The notes under the pieces are model-generated. The model made no database searches and was not told the origin of the DNA. It saw only the letters and a program-made list of their open reading frames with translations. DNA of 64,000 nucleotides from JAHJQQ01 sp963737555 (GTDB taxonomy: Bacteria; Pseudomonadota; Gammaproteobacteria; Thiohalobacterales; Thiohalobacteraceae), in NCBI GenBank assembly GCA_963737555.1, contig CAVTTB010000008.1:529770-593769 (forward strand), given 5' to 3'. Below are positions 34,622 through 43,893 of this stretch, in pieces; within the stretch, counting starts at the first letter, position 1, and each line of letters begins with the position of its first letter. Made by a program: the position numbers and the translations under genes.

Positions 34622-34794
34622 TCCCCGATGGGAGGTGAAGGAGGGATTCCTCCTTGCAGTTAGCCTGCGCAGGACTTGTCGAGCAGGCGAAATTCAGAGA
34701 ATATTCTCCCCATGGGAGGTTGTAAGGAGGGAGATATTCTCCCTCCTTACAGTTAGCCTGCGCAGGACGTGTCCGAGCAGGCGGAATTCAAGGA
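34622..34794. repeat. Tandem 88-bp repeat with GGAGG/CCTCC hairpins between 6S RNA and fau
   Basis: Two imperfect tandem units. Each has CTCCCC-ATGGGAGG, a perfect or near-perfect palindrome (AAGGAGG...CCTCCTT at 34638; GTAAGGAGGGAGA / TCTCCCTCCTTAC at 34722-34750), then CAGTTAGCCTGCGCAGGAC and GAGCAGGCG. The second unit abuts the 3' end of 6S RNA. On the minus strand these hairpins would lie in the 6S-fau transcript. Confidence 0.7.
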
Positions 34795-34986
34795 GGCACT
34801 CTCCGCATCTGTCGTCGCGGCCTTCGACCTTGAACCATGGGCTCATGTGGGAACAATGGCGAAGTCTTTAGGCTATCCGCTCGAAGACGGGCATGCACAC
34901 CGACCGCGCAACCAAGTTCCCGGGGTCGATAAATTATCGGCTCAAGAGTGTTACTAGCCGCTAACCTACAGCGCAGGGAGTGCCTT
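34795..34986 (-). ncRNA. ssrS: 6S RNA
   Basis: 6S RNA mimics an open promoter and holds sigma-70 RNA polymerase in stationary phase. On the minus strand, GGCACTCCCTGCGCTGT at the 5' end pairs with ACAGATGCGGAGAGTGCC at the 3' end to form the closing stem. Between them lie sequences close to the E. coli RNA: GAGCCGATAATTTAT, GGTTGCGCGGTCGGTGTGCA, GCATGCCCGTCTTCGAGCGG, and CATGGTTCAAGGTC followed by GCGACGACAG. The site between zapA and fau is its standard location. Ends are estimated from the terminal stem. Confidence 0.9.
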
Positions 34987-35028
34987 GATGGAAAGTATAC
35001 CTCAGCAGGAATGGCAATGCGCGGTAGA

Positions 35029-35349
35029 TTAAAGCTCGAGCTGATTGCCTTTGTTGAGCGCGAGTTCGATCTTTTCTTGAAGGGTCCGGATGCGTGCGCC
35101 GATCGACTGTTGCAGGTCTTGTTTGCTGCCACGTTGTTCCAGCAATTCATGGGCCATGTTGAGCGCGGCCATCACGGCGATGCGGTCGATACCGACGATC
35201 TTACCGGTGTCGCGGATTTCGCGCATTTTGCCATTGAGGAAATCGGCGGAGGCCAACAGATCGTCGCGTTCTTCGTCGGGGCAGGAGACCAGAAATTCTT
35301 TGTCGAGAATGCGCACGAGAACCGGTTTGGGTGCGGCCACCTTGCTCAT
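35029..35349 (-). CDS. zapA: ZapA, FtsZ-ring associated protein
   Basis: ZapA cross-links FtsZ filaments at midcell. The 106-aa product has the family N-terminal beta region (PVLVRILDKEFLVSCPDEE), DDLLASADFLNGKMREIRDT, then GIDRIAVMAALNMAHELL and a C-terminal coiled coil. The start overlaps the stop of the upstream ZapB-like gene by ATGA. 6S RNA lies downstream. Confidence 0.94.
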   Translation of the reverse strand: MSKVAAPKPVLVRILDKEFLVSCPDEERDDLLASADFLNGKMREIRDTGKIVGIDRIAVMAALNMAHELLEQRGSKQDLQQSIGARIRTLQEKIELALNKGNQLEL

Positions 35350-35579
35350 ACGTTCTGCTCCATGGCCTTGAGACGACCGATCATGGCTTCGACACGCGAG
35401 CGCGCCAGCTCGTTGCGTTCGATCAGCTGTGCACGCTCGGCGGTCATGTGCTCCTGCTGCGCGCGTAGCGAGCGGTTTTCATCTTTCATGCGCTCTACGG
35501 TGCGCACGAGTTCCTCGACACGGAATTCGAGACGCTTAAGATCCTGATCTATCGCTTGTTGTGCGCTGGCTTTGCTCAT
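35346..35579 (-). CDS. ZapB-like coiled-coil protein (TIGR02449 type)
   Basis: A 77-aa protein made of one long coiled coil (LKRLEFRVEELVRTVERM, then NRSLRAQQEHMTAERAQLIE). This small family sits upstream of zapA in many gammaproteobacteria and resembles ZapB, the ZapA partner, though direct evidence is lacking. The start at 35579 is the first ATG that gives the coiled coil. It overlaps zapA by four bases, so the two should be made together. Confidence 0.85.
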   Translation of the reverse strand: MSKASAQQAIDQDLKRLEFRVEELVRTVERMKDENRSLRAQQEHMTAERAQLIERNELARSRVEAMIGRLKAMEQNV

Positions 35580-35738
35580 GGGCTCACTATAGAGCGCCGG
35601 GGCGTTGGCGGTCAATCTTCTCCCGCGGCGGGGGCAGGGGCTATGGCATAATCGACGCCAACACACGCGACGGCTCACTCTAATGGGTGGTATTGGTCGA
35701 CGCTTGGAACACGTTTTTGAGCTTAGGAATCAGCGCGC

Positions 35739-36302
35739 ATGCAGCAGCACGGTCGTCCGGATTATCTTGAACTTGAGCAGGCGCTTGGTCGCGCCGAGGC
35801 CGTGGCCAGTCCGGCCGAGGTGCACGGTTTGCTTTGCGGCCTGCTGTGCGCTGCCGGGCGGCTTGAAGAGAATTCCTGGTTGGCTCAGGTGTTTGTCGAG
35901 GTGGACAACCAGAACGTTGCGTTCCAGCAGGGACGTGCTGCGGTACAGCAGCTGGCTGCGTGGACCGTCTCGGCGATGAATGACCCGGTGCTGGGTATGG
36001 ATCTGGTGTTGCCGGCCGATGTCGAGCCACTGGCCGAACGCACCGCGGCCTTGGGGGAATGGTGTCAGGGCTATTTGCTGGGACTGGCGGCCGGCGGTGT
36101 CACGCAGGACACGCAGCTGCCGGAGGACGCGGCCGAACTGATTCGCGACTTCACCGATATCTCGGCCGCCGGCTTCGAGGTCGATGCCAGTGATGAAGAA
36201 GACGAAGTGGCCTTTACCGATGTCGTTGAATATGTGCGCGTCGGCGTGCTGCTGATCAACGACGAGTTGCAGCCGCTGCAGGCGCCGTCGCGCTTGCAGT
36301 GA
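35739..36302 (+). CDS. YgfB/UPF0149 family protein
   Basis: The 187-aa product matches the YecA/YgfB family: EVHGLLCGLLCAAG near residue 27, WCQGYLLGLAAGGV around 107, and DEEDEVAFTDVVEYVRVGVL near the C-terminus. In Pseudomonas a YgfB protein affects peptidoglycan recycling and antibiotic response through AlpA; here no role can be assigned. It precedes pepP, ubiH and ubiI, the conserved order. The 159-base gap to the ZapB-like gene holds the divergent promoters. Confidence 0.92.
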   Translation: MQQHGRPDYLELEQALGRAEAVASPAEVHGLLCGLLCAAGRLEENSWLAQVFVEVDNQNVAFQQGRAAVQQLAAWTVSAMNDPVLGMDLVLPADVEPLAERTAALGEWCQGYLLGLAAGGVTQDTQLPEDAAELIRDFTDISAAGFEVDASDEEDEVAFTDVVEYVRVGVLLINDELQPLQAPSRLQ

Positions 36303-36390
36303 GTTGATTCCGGTTGATCCTGGGCGCGGGTACTCACTGGCTTCGGGCCGCGCTATGCTTGCCGCATACATCCGCACCGCACGGAGTCTT

Positions 36391-37695
36391 ATGAAAATCA
36401 CCGAATACACCCGCCGCCGCAAACAACTGATGCGCATGATGGGCCACGACTCCATCGCCATTCTGCCCACGGCGCTGGAAAAAATCCGTAACCGCGATGC
36501 CGAGTATCCCTTCCGTCCCGACAGCGATTTCTATTATCTGACCGGCTTTGCCGAGCCTGAAGCGGTGCTGGTGCTGGTGCCCGGCCGCAAACACGGTGAG
36601 ACCATTTTGTTCGTGCGTGATCGCGATCCCGAACGCGAGACTTGGACCGGGCGACGCGCCGGCCCCGACGGTGCATGTGAACACTACGGTGCCGATGACG
36701 CCTTCCCCATCGGCGATATCGACGACATCCTGCCCGGATTGCTCGAAGGCCGCGAGCGGGTGTTCTACACCATGGGCGTGCATCCGGACTTCGACGGTCA
36801 TGTCATCGGTTGGGTGAATCGCATCCGCGAGGGTTCGCGCTCAGGTCAACGTACACCAGGTGAGTTCGTCTCGCTGGAGCATTTGCTGCACGACATGCGC
36901 TTGTACAAGAGCGCGGCCGAGATTCAGGCCATGAAACAGGCGGCCAAGGTCGCCGCTGGCGCGCACCGGCGCGCTATGCAGATCTGCAAACCCGGTCTGT
37001 GGGAATACCAGGTCGAGGCCGAATTCAGTCATGAATTCCGCCGCAACGGTTGTCACCATGCCTACAATCCCATCGTCGGCGGCGGCGCCAACGGCTGCAT
37101 CCTGCATTACAACGAGAACAATATGCCGCTCAATGATGGCGATCTGTTGTTGATCGACGCCGGCGCCGAATATGACTGCTATGCCTCGGACATCACGCGC
37201 ACCTTCCCCGTCAATGGCCGCTTCAACAAGGCGCAGCGCGCGTTGTATGAGCTGGTGCTGGCGGCGCAGGAGGCGGCCATCGCCAAGGTCAAGCCCGGCA
37301 ATCATTGGAACGATCCGCACGATGCCGCGGTCAAGGTGTTGACCGCGGGACTGGTGAAGCTCGGCATACTCAAGGGCCGGGTCAGCAAACTCGTCAAGGA
37401 CGCAGCCTATAAACGTGTCTATATGCACCGCACCGGCCACTGGTTGGGCATGGACGTGCACGATGTCGGCGATTACAAGGTCGGCGACGCCTGGCGCATC
37501 CTCGAACCCGGCATGGTGATGACCGTCGAACCGGGTCTCTACATACCCGCCGGCAGCAAGGGCGTGGCGAAGAAGTGGTGGAACATCGGCATCCGCATCG
37601 AAGACGATGTGGTGGTGACCAAGACCGGTTGCGAGGTCATCACCAACGGTGCGCCGAAGACGGTGGATGAGATCGAGGCGTTGATGGCGGGGTAG
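36391..37695 (+). CDS. pepP: PepP, Xaa-Pro aminopeptidase P
   Basis: Removes N-terminal residues preceding proline. The start at 36391 follows GGAG. The N-terminal creatinase-like domain has EYPFRPDSDFYYLTGFAEPE; the C-terminal pita-bread domain supplies the metal ligands in LIDAGAEYDCYASDITRTFP, HRTGHWLGMDVHDVG, TVEPGLYIP and IGIRIEDDVVVT. At 434 aa it is full length. A palindromic repeat separates it from ubiH. Confidence 0.96.
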   Translation: MKITEYTRRRKQLMRMMGHDSIAILPTALEKIRNRDAEYPFRPDSDFYYLTGFAEPEAVLVLVPGRKHGETILFVRDRDPERETWTGRRAGPDGACEHYGADDAFPIGDIDDILPGLLEGRERVFYTMGVHPDFDGHVIGWVNRIREGSRSGQRTPGEFVSLEHLLHDMRLYKSAAEIQAMKQAAKVAAGAHRRAMQICKPGLWEYQVEAEFSHEFRRNGCHHAYNPIVGGGANGCILHYNENNMPLNDGDLLLIDAGAEYDCYASDITRTFPVNGRFNKAQRALYELVLAAQEAAIAKVKPGNHWNDPHDAAVKVLTAGLVKLGILKGRVSKLVKDAAYKRVYMHRTGHWLGMDVHDVGDYKVGDAWRILEPGMVMTVEPGLYIPAGSKGVAKKWWNIGIRIEDDVVVTKTGCEVITNGAPKTVDEIEALMAG

Positions 37696-37737
37696 TATCG
37701 CAGCTAGGAAACCCCAGGCAGGAAATTCCAGACAGGC

Positions 37738-37820
37738 CGTCATTGCGAGCGTAGCGAAGCAATCTCGTACCGTACGATTCGCACGAGCAGAAAGATTGCT
37801 TCGTTATGCTCGCAATGACA
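37738..37820. repeat. GTCATTGCGAGC palindromic repeat
   Basis: GTCATTGCGAGCGTAGCGAA and its inverted partner GCTTCGTTATGCTCGCAATG enclose a short central palindrome (GTACCGTAC). Similar elements occur in many proteobacterial genomes. It occupies the 180-base gap between pepP and ubiH. Confidence 0.75.
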
Positions 37821-37877
37821 AGCGCGTGTTGTTCGGCAGGTTGCCATGATTAACACACGCATAGACGAGAGATGTAG

Positions 37878-39101
37878 ATGACCGAGACCAGCTACGACAT
37901 CCTCATCAGCGGCGGCGGCTTGGTCGGTGCGAGTCTGGCCTGCGCGTTGTCCGGGCACGGTCTGCGTATCGGCCTGATCGAGGCGGTGCCCTACGGTGAG
38001 CCAGGCCAGCCGGCTTACGATGATCGCGCGCTGGCGCTTGCCGCGGGCACGCAGCGCGTTTTCTCCGCCCTGGGTTTGTGGTCGGCGCTCGACGCGCAGG
38101 CCACGGCGATTCACCGTATTCATGTTTCTGATCGTGGGCGCTTCGGCTTCGCGCGGCTGGATCGTGCCGAGGAAGGCGTGCCGGCGCTCGGTTATGTCGC
38201 GTTGGGGCGCGATCTCGGTGCCGTGCTCAGCGCGCGGCTCGCGCAGCTGAGTGATGTCGAATTGATTTGTCCGGCACGCGTGACCGGCGTCGAGTTCGCC
38301 GCCGCCGCTGCACAGGTACAGATCGAATCCGCTGCCGGTGCCAAATCACTTTCTACACAGTTGTTGGTTGCCGCGGATGGTGCGCAATCCATGCTGCGTG
38401 ATCTGCTGGATATTCCGACCACGGTTTGGGAATACGGCCAGACCGCGCTGATCGCCAACATCACGCCCGAACGCGCCCACGCCAACGTTGCATACGAGCG
38501 TTTCACCGACACCGGCCCGTTGGCGCTATTGCCGATGAGCGATAATCGCTGCGCGCTGGTGTGGACACTGCGCGACGATCAAGTCGACGCGGTGATGGCG
38601 CTTGACGACGCGGCGTTCCTGGCGCGCCTGCAGGAACGTTTCGGCCAGCGACTCGGGCGGCTGACGCGTGCCGGTAAACGCACGGCCTATCCACTGCGGT
38701 TGGTGCGTGCGCGCGAGTCGGTGCGGCCGCGGCTGGCGCTGATCGGCAATGCTGCACATACGTTGCATCCCATCGCCGGACAAGGCTTCAACCTCGGTGT
38801 GCGCGATGTTGCAGCACTCGCCGAGGTGCTGCTCGAGGCGCGACGTCAGCAGCGTGATCTCGGCGATCTTGCCGTGTTGAAGCGCTATGCCGAGTGGCGG
38901 CAGGGCGATCATCGTCGCGTCATCGCCTTCACCGACGGTCTGACCCGCCTCTTCACCAACCCGTTGCCGCCGATCGCCTGGGCGCGCGATTTCGGCATGC
39001 TGGCCTTGGATCTGTGTCCGCCGGCCAAGCGCATCTTCGCGAAATTGACGATGGGCCGCGCCGGCCGTTTGCCGCGGCTGGCGCGTGGTTTGGAATTGTG
39101 A
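37878..39101 (+). CDS. ubiH: UbiH, ubiquinone-pathway FAD monooxygenase
   Basis: A class A flavin hydroxylase of ubiquinone synthesis. It has the dinucleotide motif ISGGGLVGASLACAL near the N-terminus, DDRALALAAGTQRVFSALG with IHVSDRGRFGFARL (a UbiH-type signature), and the second FAD site LIGNAAHTLHPIAGQGFNLG. The C-terminus has the GLTRLFTN stretch. At 407 aa it is full length and intact. ubiI begins 6 bases later. Confidence 0.92.
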   Translation: MTETSYDILISGGGLVGASLACALSGHGLRIGLIEAVPYGEPGQPAYDDRALALAAGTQRVFSALGLWSALDAQATAIHRIHVSDRGRFGFARLDRAEEGVPALGYVALGRDLGAVLSARLAQLSDVELICPARVTGVEFAAAAAQVQIESAAGAKSLSTQLLVAADGAQSMLRDLLDIPTTVWEYGQTALIANITPERAHANVAYERFTDTGPLALLPMSDNRCALVWTLRDDQVDAVMALDDAAFLARLQERFGQRLGRLTRAGKRTAYPLRLVRARESVRPRLALIGNAAHTLHPIAGQGFNLGVRDVAALAEVLLEARRQQRDLGDLAVLKRYAEWRQGDHRRVIAFTDGLTRLFTNPLPPIAWARDFGMLALDLCPPAKRIFAKLTMGRAGRLPRLARGLEL

Positions 39102-39107
39102 GCACGC

Positions 39108-40332
39108 ATGAGCGTTGACGATCAGCATTACGACATTACGATCATCGGCGGCGGTTGCGTCGGCGGCACGCTGGCCTGTGCCCTGGCGCAAGCGGGATTG
39201 AAGGTTGCCGTGGTCGAGGCACGTGAACCGCAACGGGTCTGGCCGGCGGGCAGTGTCGATGTGCGCGTGTTCGCGATCACGCGTGCCTCCGAGCGCATCT
39301 TCCGTTCGATCGGCTGTTGGGACGCCATCGAACGCGGCGGCGTCAGTCCGTTTCGCGATATGCGCGTCTGGGATGCCAGCGGTTCCGGCGCGATTCATTT
39401 CGATTGCGCCGAACTGGGTGAACCGACGCTGGGTTACATCATCGAGCAACGCGTGATTCAAGCGGCGCTGAATGCACGCATGGACATGCTGCCGAGCCTG
39501 ACGCGATTGTGTCCGGCGGAACTGGGTGCGTTTGAATTGAACGCTGATGCCATGCGCGTCACCCTGGCGGACGGGCGCTGTCTGCGCACGCGATTGCTGG
39601 TCGGCGCCGATGGCGCGTCATCGCGGGTGCGTGGCATGGCCGGTATCGCGGTCGAGACACGCGATTATCAGCAAGAAGCGGTGGTCGCCGTGGTCACAAC
39701 CGAGCAATCGCATCAGGAAACCGCCTGGCAACGCTTTCTGCCGACGGGACCGTTGGCGTTCCTGCCGTTGCGCGATGGGCGCAGTTCGATTGTCTGGTCG
39801 ACCACGCCGCAACAGGCGGCCGAATTATGCGCGCTCGACGCGGGTGAATTTCTCGAACGTCTCAGCGCCGCCTTCGACCAACGTCTCGGCCGCGTCACGG
39901 CCGTCGAGGAGCGCGTGCGTTTCCCGCTGCGACGTCTGCACGCCAAACATTACATTGCCGAACGACTGGCCTTGGTCGGTGATGCGGCGCATGTGATTCA
40001 TCCCCTGGCCGGTCAGGGTGTGAATCTCGGTCTGCTGGACGCCGCCGTGTTGTTTGATGTGATTGTCGAGACGCACGCCGCGCTGCGGGATTACGGGCTC
40101 ATCGGTAATCTGCGCCGCTATGAGCGGTGGCGGCATGGTGACAATCACGCCATGCAGCGAGCCATGGACGGTATCAAGGGACATGTTCGGTGCGTCGGCC
40201 GTGCCGCTGCGGGTGTTGCGCAATACGGGTCTGAATGCGGTTGATCGATCAGGGCCGCTGAAGGCAGTGTTGGCACGGCATGCCATGGGCTTGGCCGGGG
40301 ATTTGCCGACGCTGGCGATCCCTGGTTTCTAA
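39108..40332 (+). CDS. ubiI: UbiI/VisC-type FAD hydroxylase (3' frameshift)
   Basis: A paralogous ubiquinone hydroxylase. It shows IIGGGCVGGTLACALAQAGL, DVRVFAITRASERIFRSIG, GYIIEQRVIQAAL, LLVGADGASSRVR and LVGDAAHVIHPLAGQGVNLG. Near 40187 the frame breaks inside KGxxMFGASAVPLRVLRNTG; the correct end, AMGLAGDLPTLAIPGF, stops at 40332. One extra base in GGGACATG would explain it. Rebuilt length is about 407 aa. The exact ring position it hydroxylates cannot be read from sequence, so ubiI is the most likely of the UbiF/UbiI options. Confidence 0.85.
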
Positions 40333-40370
40333 TCCCCGTGTTGGGGTATAGTCGGCACCCTCAACGCAGG

Positions 40371-40592
40371 CCGTCGTGGGAGAGGGCCCAAGGTCACGAA
40401 TCTATCCGTGTATCAGGGGACGCCGAAGGCGCAACACGCCCGGAAACGCTCAGGCAAAAGGACCACGGCAGTACGTTGACTCTGGAGAGCGGTCGGCCTT
40501 GGCAATTTGCGAGGTATCGACCCACCGAAGGGGCCAGAACACCTGTGCATCAGCATCGGTGTCAATACTCTCAGGTTTGTGGACAGAGGGGC
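40371..40592 (+). promoter_or_regulatory. Tandem glycine riboswitch
   Basis: Two adjacent aptamers upstream of gcvT. The first has GGGAGAG at 40378, CGCCGAAGGCGCAA at 40421 and ACGCTCAGGCAAAAGGACC at 40446. The second has CTCTGGAGAGC at 40480, CACCGAAGGGGC at 40523 and ATACTCTCAGG at 40565 closing with GACAGAGGGG. This is the standard double glycine riboswitch, which turns on glycine cleavage genes when glycine is high. The roughly 120 bases to the gcvT start would hold the expression platform. Confidence 0.92.
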
Positions 40593-40711
40593 GGAGAAGC
40601 GGGTCGGGGTCAGTTCCGATCATCGCGACATAGCGTCGCGGCGTGGATCGCAGACCGCGATCTCCCCATTTCCGTTTTCCACAGACCGAGGTTTCGGAGA
40701 GTTTCAACATC

Positions 40712-41812
40712 ATGGGCAATCACACCCCGCTGTTCGACCAGCATGTCCGCATGGGCGGCAAGATCGTGGATTTCGCCGGCTGGGAAATGCCCATCAACTA
40801 CGGCTCCCAGATCGAAGAACATCATGCCGTGCGCCGCGACGCGGGCATGTTCGATGTCTCGCATATGTGCGTCGTCGATCTCACCGGCGCGCAGACCCGC
40901 GCGTTTCTGCGCTACCTCCTGGCCAACAACATCGATCGTCTGCAGGCGCCGGGCAAGGCGCTGTACAGCTGCATGCTCAACGAACGCGGCGGTGTCATCG
41001 ACGATCTGATCGTGTATTTCCTGCGCGAGGATTTCTTTCGCATGGTGGTCAATGCCGGCACCCGCGACAAAGATCTGGCCTGGCTCAAGCGGCAGGCACA
41101 GCCGTTCGGCGTGGCGGTGCGTGCGCGCACGGATTTTGCGATGATCGCGGTGCAAGGTCCCGCCGCGCGCGATCATGTGTTGGATCTACTGCAGGACAAT
41201 CTGCGTGAATGTGCCGCCGCCTTACAGCCGTTTTTCGCCGTGGCCAATATCGAGGACGGCGAGTGGTTCGTGGCGCGCACCGGTTACACCGGCGAGGACG
41301 GCTTCGAGATCGTGCTGCCGGCGAAGGATGTCGAACGTCTGTGGACGGCGCTTGCCGATCGCGGCGTACGCCCGATCGGCCTCGGCGCGCGCGATACCTT
41401 GCGTCTGGAAGCGGGTATGAATCTCTATGGCTCGGACATGACCGAAGACACCACTCCGCTGGAGTCGGGCCTGGGCTGGACCCTCGGTTGGGAACCGGCC
41501 GAACGTGATTTCATCGGCCGCGCCGTGCTGGATAAACAACGTGCCACCGGCGCGCCGACTAAGCTGGTGGCGCTGCTGCTGGAGGGCAAGGGCGTATTGC
41601 GCAATCATCAAAAGGTAACGACGGCAGCGGGCGACGGCGAGATCACCAGCGGCAGTTTTTCGCCGACCTTGGGCCGTTCGATCGCGCTGGCACGCATACC
41701 GGCCGCGGCGAGTGGCGAGCGTTGTGAGGTCGATATCCGCGGTCGCCTGGAGCCGGCGCGTATCGTCAAGCTGCCGTTCGTGCGCAACGGCGAGATCAAG
41801 ATTGCACTCTAA
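40712..41812 (+). CDS. gcvT: GcvT, aminomethyltransferase of glycine cleavage
   Basis: Transfers the methylene group from lipoyl-GcvH to tetrahydrofolate and releases ammonia. The start at 40712 gives MGNHTPLFDQHVRMGGKIVD. Family landmarks: FAGWEMPINYGSQIEEHHAV, GMFDVSHMCVVDL, GVIDDLIVYF, FAMIAVQGPAA, RTGYTGEDGFEIVLP, GLGARDTLRLEAGMNLYG and TSGSFSPTLGRSIALA. The 366-aa frame is intact and lies under the glycine riboswitch. Confidence 0.96.
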   Translation: MGNHTPLFDQHVRMGGKIVDFAGWEMPINYGSQIEEHHAVRRDAGMFDVSHMCVVDLTGAQTRAFLRYLLANNIDRLQAPGKALYSCMLNERGGVIDDLIVYFLREDFFRMVVNAGTRDKDLAWLKRQAQPFGVAVRARTDFAMIAVQGPAARDHVLDLLQDNLRECAAALQPFFAVANIEDGEWFVARTGYTGEDGFEIVLPAKDVERLWTALADRGVRPIGLGARDTLRLEAGMNLYGSDMTEDTTPLESGLGWTLGWEPAERDFIGRAVLDKQRATGAPTKLVALLLEGKGVLRNHQKVTTAAGDGEITSGSFSPTLGRSIALARIPAAASGERCEVDIRGRLEPARIVKLPFVRNGEIKIAL

Positions 41813-41898
41813 TCACCGGGGGACAGATCTTCAGCTCTGTCCCCCCAACCAACTTTCTTTTGAATTTAATTTGAAGAACCGCCCAAGAGGACCACACG

Positions 41899-42295
41899 AT
41901 GAGCAACATCCCGGCCGATCTGAAATACACCAAGAGCCACGAGTGGGTAAAGCTGAATGCCGATGGCACCGCCACCGTCGGCATCACCGACCACGCGCAG
42001 GATCAGCTGGGCGACATGGTCTATGTCGAAGCGCCGGATGCCGGTCGCAGCCTCAAGGCCGGTGAGGCCTGTGCAGTGGTCGAATCCGTCAAGGCCGCGT
42101 CCGATGTGTACGCGCCAGTCGCTGGCGAAGTCATCGAAGGCAATGCCGGCCTGGCCGATGCGCCCGAGTCTGTGAATCATGATCCGTATGGCAGCGGCTG
42201 GTTGTTGAAAATGAAGTTGGCCGATACGGCCGCGGTCGAACGCGCTGATGGATGCCGCCGCCTATGAGGCGTTTCTGGCGTCGGAAGAGCATTGA
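41899..42295 (+). CDS. gcvH: GcvH, lipoyl carrier protein (3' frameshift)
   Basis: Carries the aminomethyl group on lipoate between the other glycine cleavage proteins. The lipoylated residue is Lys 65 in VVESVKAASDVY; KYTKSHEWVKL and DHAQDQLGDMVYVEAPDAG precede it. Near 42240 the frame slips; the proper C-terminus LMDAAAYEAFLASEEH stops at 42293-42295. The likely cause is one extra base in GAACGCGCTG. Rebuilt length is about 131 aa. Confidence 0.92.
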
Positions 42296-42301
42296 ACTGA
42301 G

Positions 42302-42400
42302 GTAGCCCGGATGCAGGCCCGCCCGTTTTTATCGGGGGGCCGGAATCCGGGGTGCCATCCGCCGAATGTCCCGGATTGCGCTACGCTTCATCCGGGCTAC
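42302..42400. repeat. GTAGCCCGGATG palindromic repeat
   Basis: GTAGCCCGGATG at 42302 and CATCCGGGCTAC ending at 42400 pair; inside are CCGGAATCCGGGG and CCCGGATTGCGCTACGCTTC. It is a widespread proteobacterial REP-like element, here between gcvH and gcvPA inside the operon. A fragment is near 5690. Confidence 0.75.
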
Positions 42401-42425
42401 GGGCAACACAGACAGAGATAGAGCA

Positions 42426-43827
42426 ATGCCGTTCATTCCCCATACCGAACATGATGTCCGCGAGATGTTGGCCGCCATCGGCGCCAAGGATATCGACACG
42501 CTGTTCGACGAAATTCCCGCAGAGCTGCGCTCGCGCGGGCTCGAAGTCATGCCCGAGGCGTTGACCGAACAGGGCATTGGCCGCGTGATGTCGGAACGGG
42601 CCGCGCGCGACGGCCAGCCGCTGTGTTTTATCGGCGCCGGCGCCTACGAGCATCACATCCCGGCGGCGGTATGGGAGATCACCACGCGCGGCGAATTCTA
42701 CAGCGCCTATACGCCGTATCAGGCCGAGGCCAGCCAGGGCACGCTGCAACTGCTGTACGAATATCAGACCATGATGACGCGGCTGATGGCGATGGATGTC
42801 TCCAACGCCTCGCTGTACGACGGCGCCTCCGGGCTCGCCGAGGCGGTGCTGATGGCGGTGCGCGCCAATCGGCATTCCAAGAGTAAACGTATCCTCATGC
42901 CCAGTACCGTGCATCCGGCTGTATCGCCAAGTGGTGCGCAGCATTGTCACGAACCAGGGCATCGAGCTGGTGGAACTGCCGTATTGCACTGAGTGCGGAA
43001 ACATCGTTCCCGCATCGCTGGAGCACTACAACGGTGAAGACTTCGCCGCGTTGGTGATTCCGCAGCCGAATTTCTTCGGCGTACTCGAAGAGGTCGACGC
43101 GCTCACCGATTGGGCGCATGCCAACAAGGCCTTGGTCATCGGCGTGGTCAATCCGGTGGCGATGGCGCTGCTCAAACCGCCGGGACAGTGGGGCGCGCGA
43201 GGCGCCGACATCGCCTGCGGCGAGGGTCAGCCGTTGGGTGTGCCCTTGTCTTCCGGCGGTCCGTATTTCGGTTTCATGTGCTGCCGTAAAGAGTATGTGC
43301 GGCAGATGCCCGGCCGTATCATCGGCCGCACTGTCGACCGTGATGGCCGCGTGGGTTACACGCTGACCTTGCAGGCGCGCGAGCAGCATATTCGCCGCTC
43401 CAAGGCGACCTCGAACATCTGCACCAATCAAGGTCTGCTGGTGACGGCGGCAACCATTCATATGGCGATTGTCGGTGGTACCGGTCTGCAGAAGGTGGCG
43501 CAGGCCTGTCATGCCAATACGCGCAGTCTGGTGGCCAAGCTCACCGCCAATCCATTTGTCGAGCCGATGTTCACCGGCGCGTATTTCCACGAATGCGCCC
43601 TGCGGCTGCGCGTGCCGTTGCAGAATCTGCTGCGGCCGCTGGCGGCGCACAATCTGCTGCCGGGTTACGCGCTGGCGCAGGATTATCCCGAATTGGAAAA
43701 CGGTCTGCTGGTCTGCGCGACCGAGACCAAGACCGAGGCCGACCTGGATCTGTTCGCCGATCATCTGCACAAGCTGATCGAACGCCAGACGACGGCCGGT
43801 TGCCCGGTCAAACCGAAGATGGTTTAA
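42426..43827 (+). CDS. gcvPA: GcvPA, glycine decarboxylase subunit 1 (frameshift)
   Basis: The first half of the two-subunit P-protein that decarboxylates glycine. It starts MPFIPHTEHDVREMLAAIGA, with CFIGAGAYEHHIPAAVWEIT, FYSAYTPYQAEASQGTLQLL, MDVSNASLYDGAS and SKRILMPSTVHP. A break near 42915 (probably an extra G in CATCCGGCTG) leads to YRQVVRSIVTNQGIELVEL and on to SSGGPYFGFMCCRKEYVRQM and RRSKATSNICTNQGLL. Rebuilt length about 467 aa. The PLP-binding half is gcvPB, 1.2 kb downstream. Confidence 0.93.
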
Positions 43828-43893
43828 CGTGCTTTAAACACGCGGACGCGTTGGCAACAACGTGATGACAACATCTCACTGGAGGAGCAGCAC

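Noticed and set aside
34788..35150. Open frames across the 6S RNA locus on both strands.
   Set aside because: The sequence fits 6S RNA in structure and position; the frames have no conserved features.
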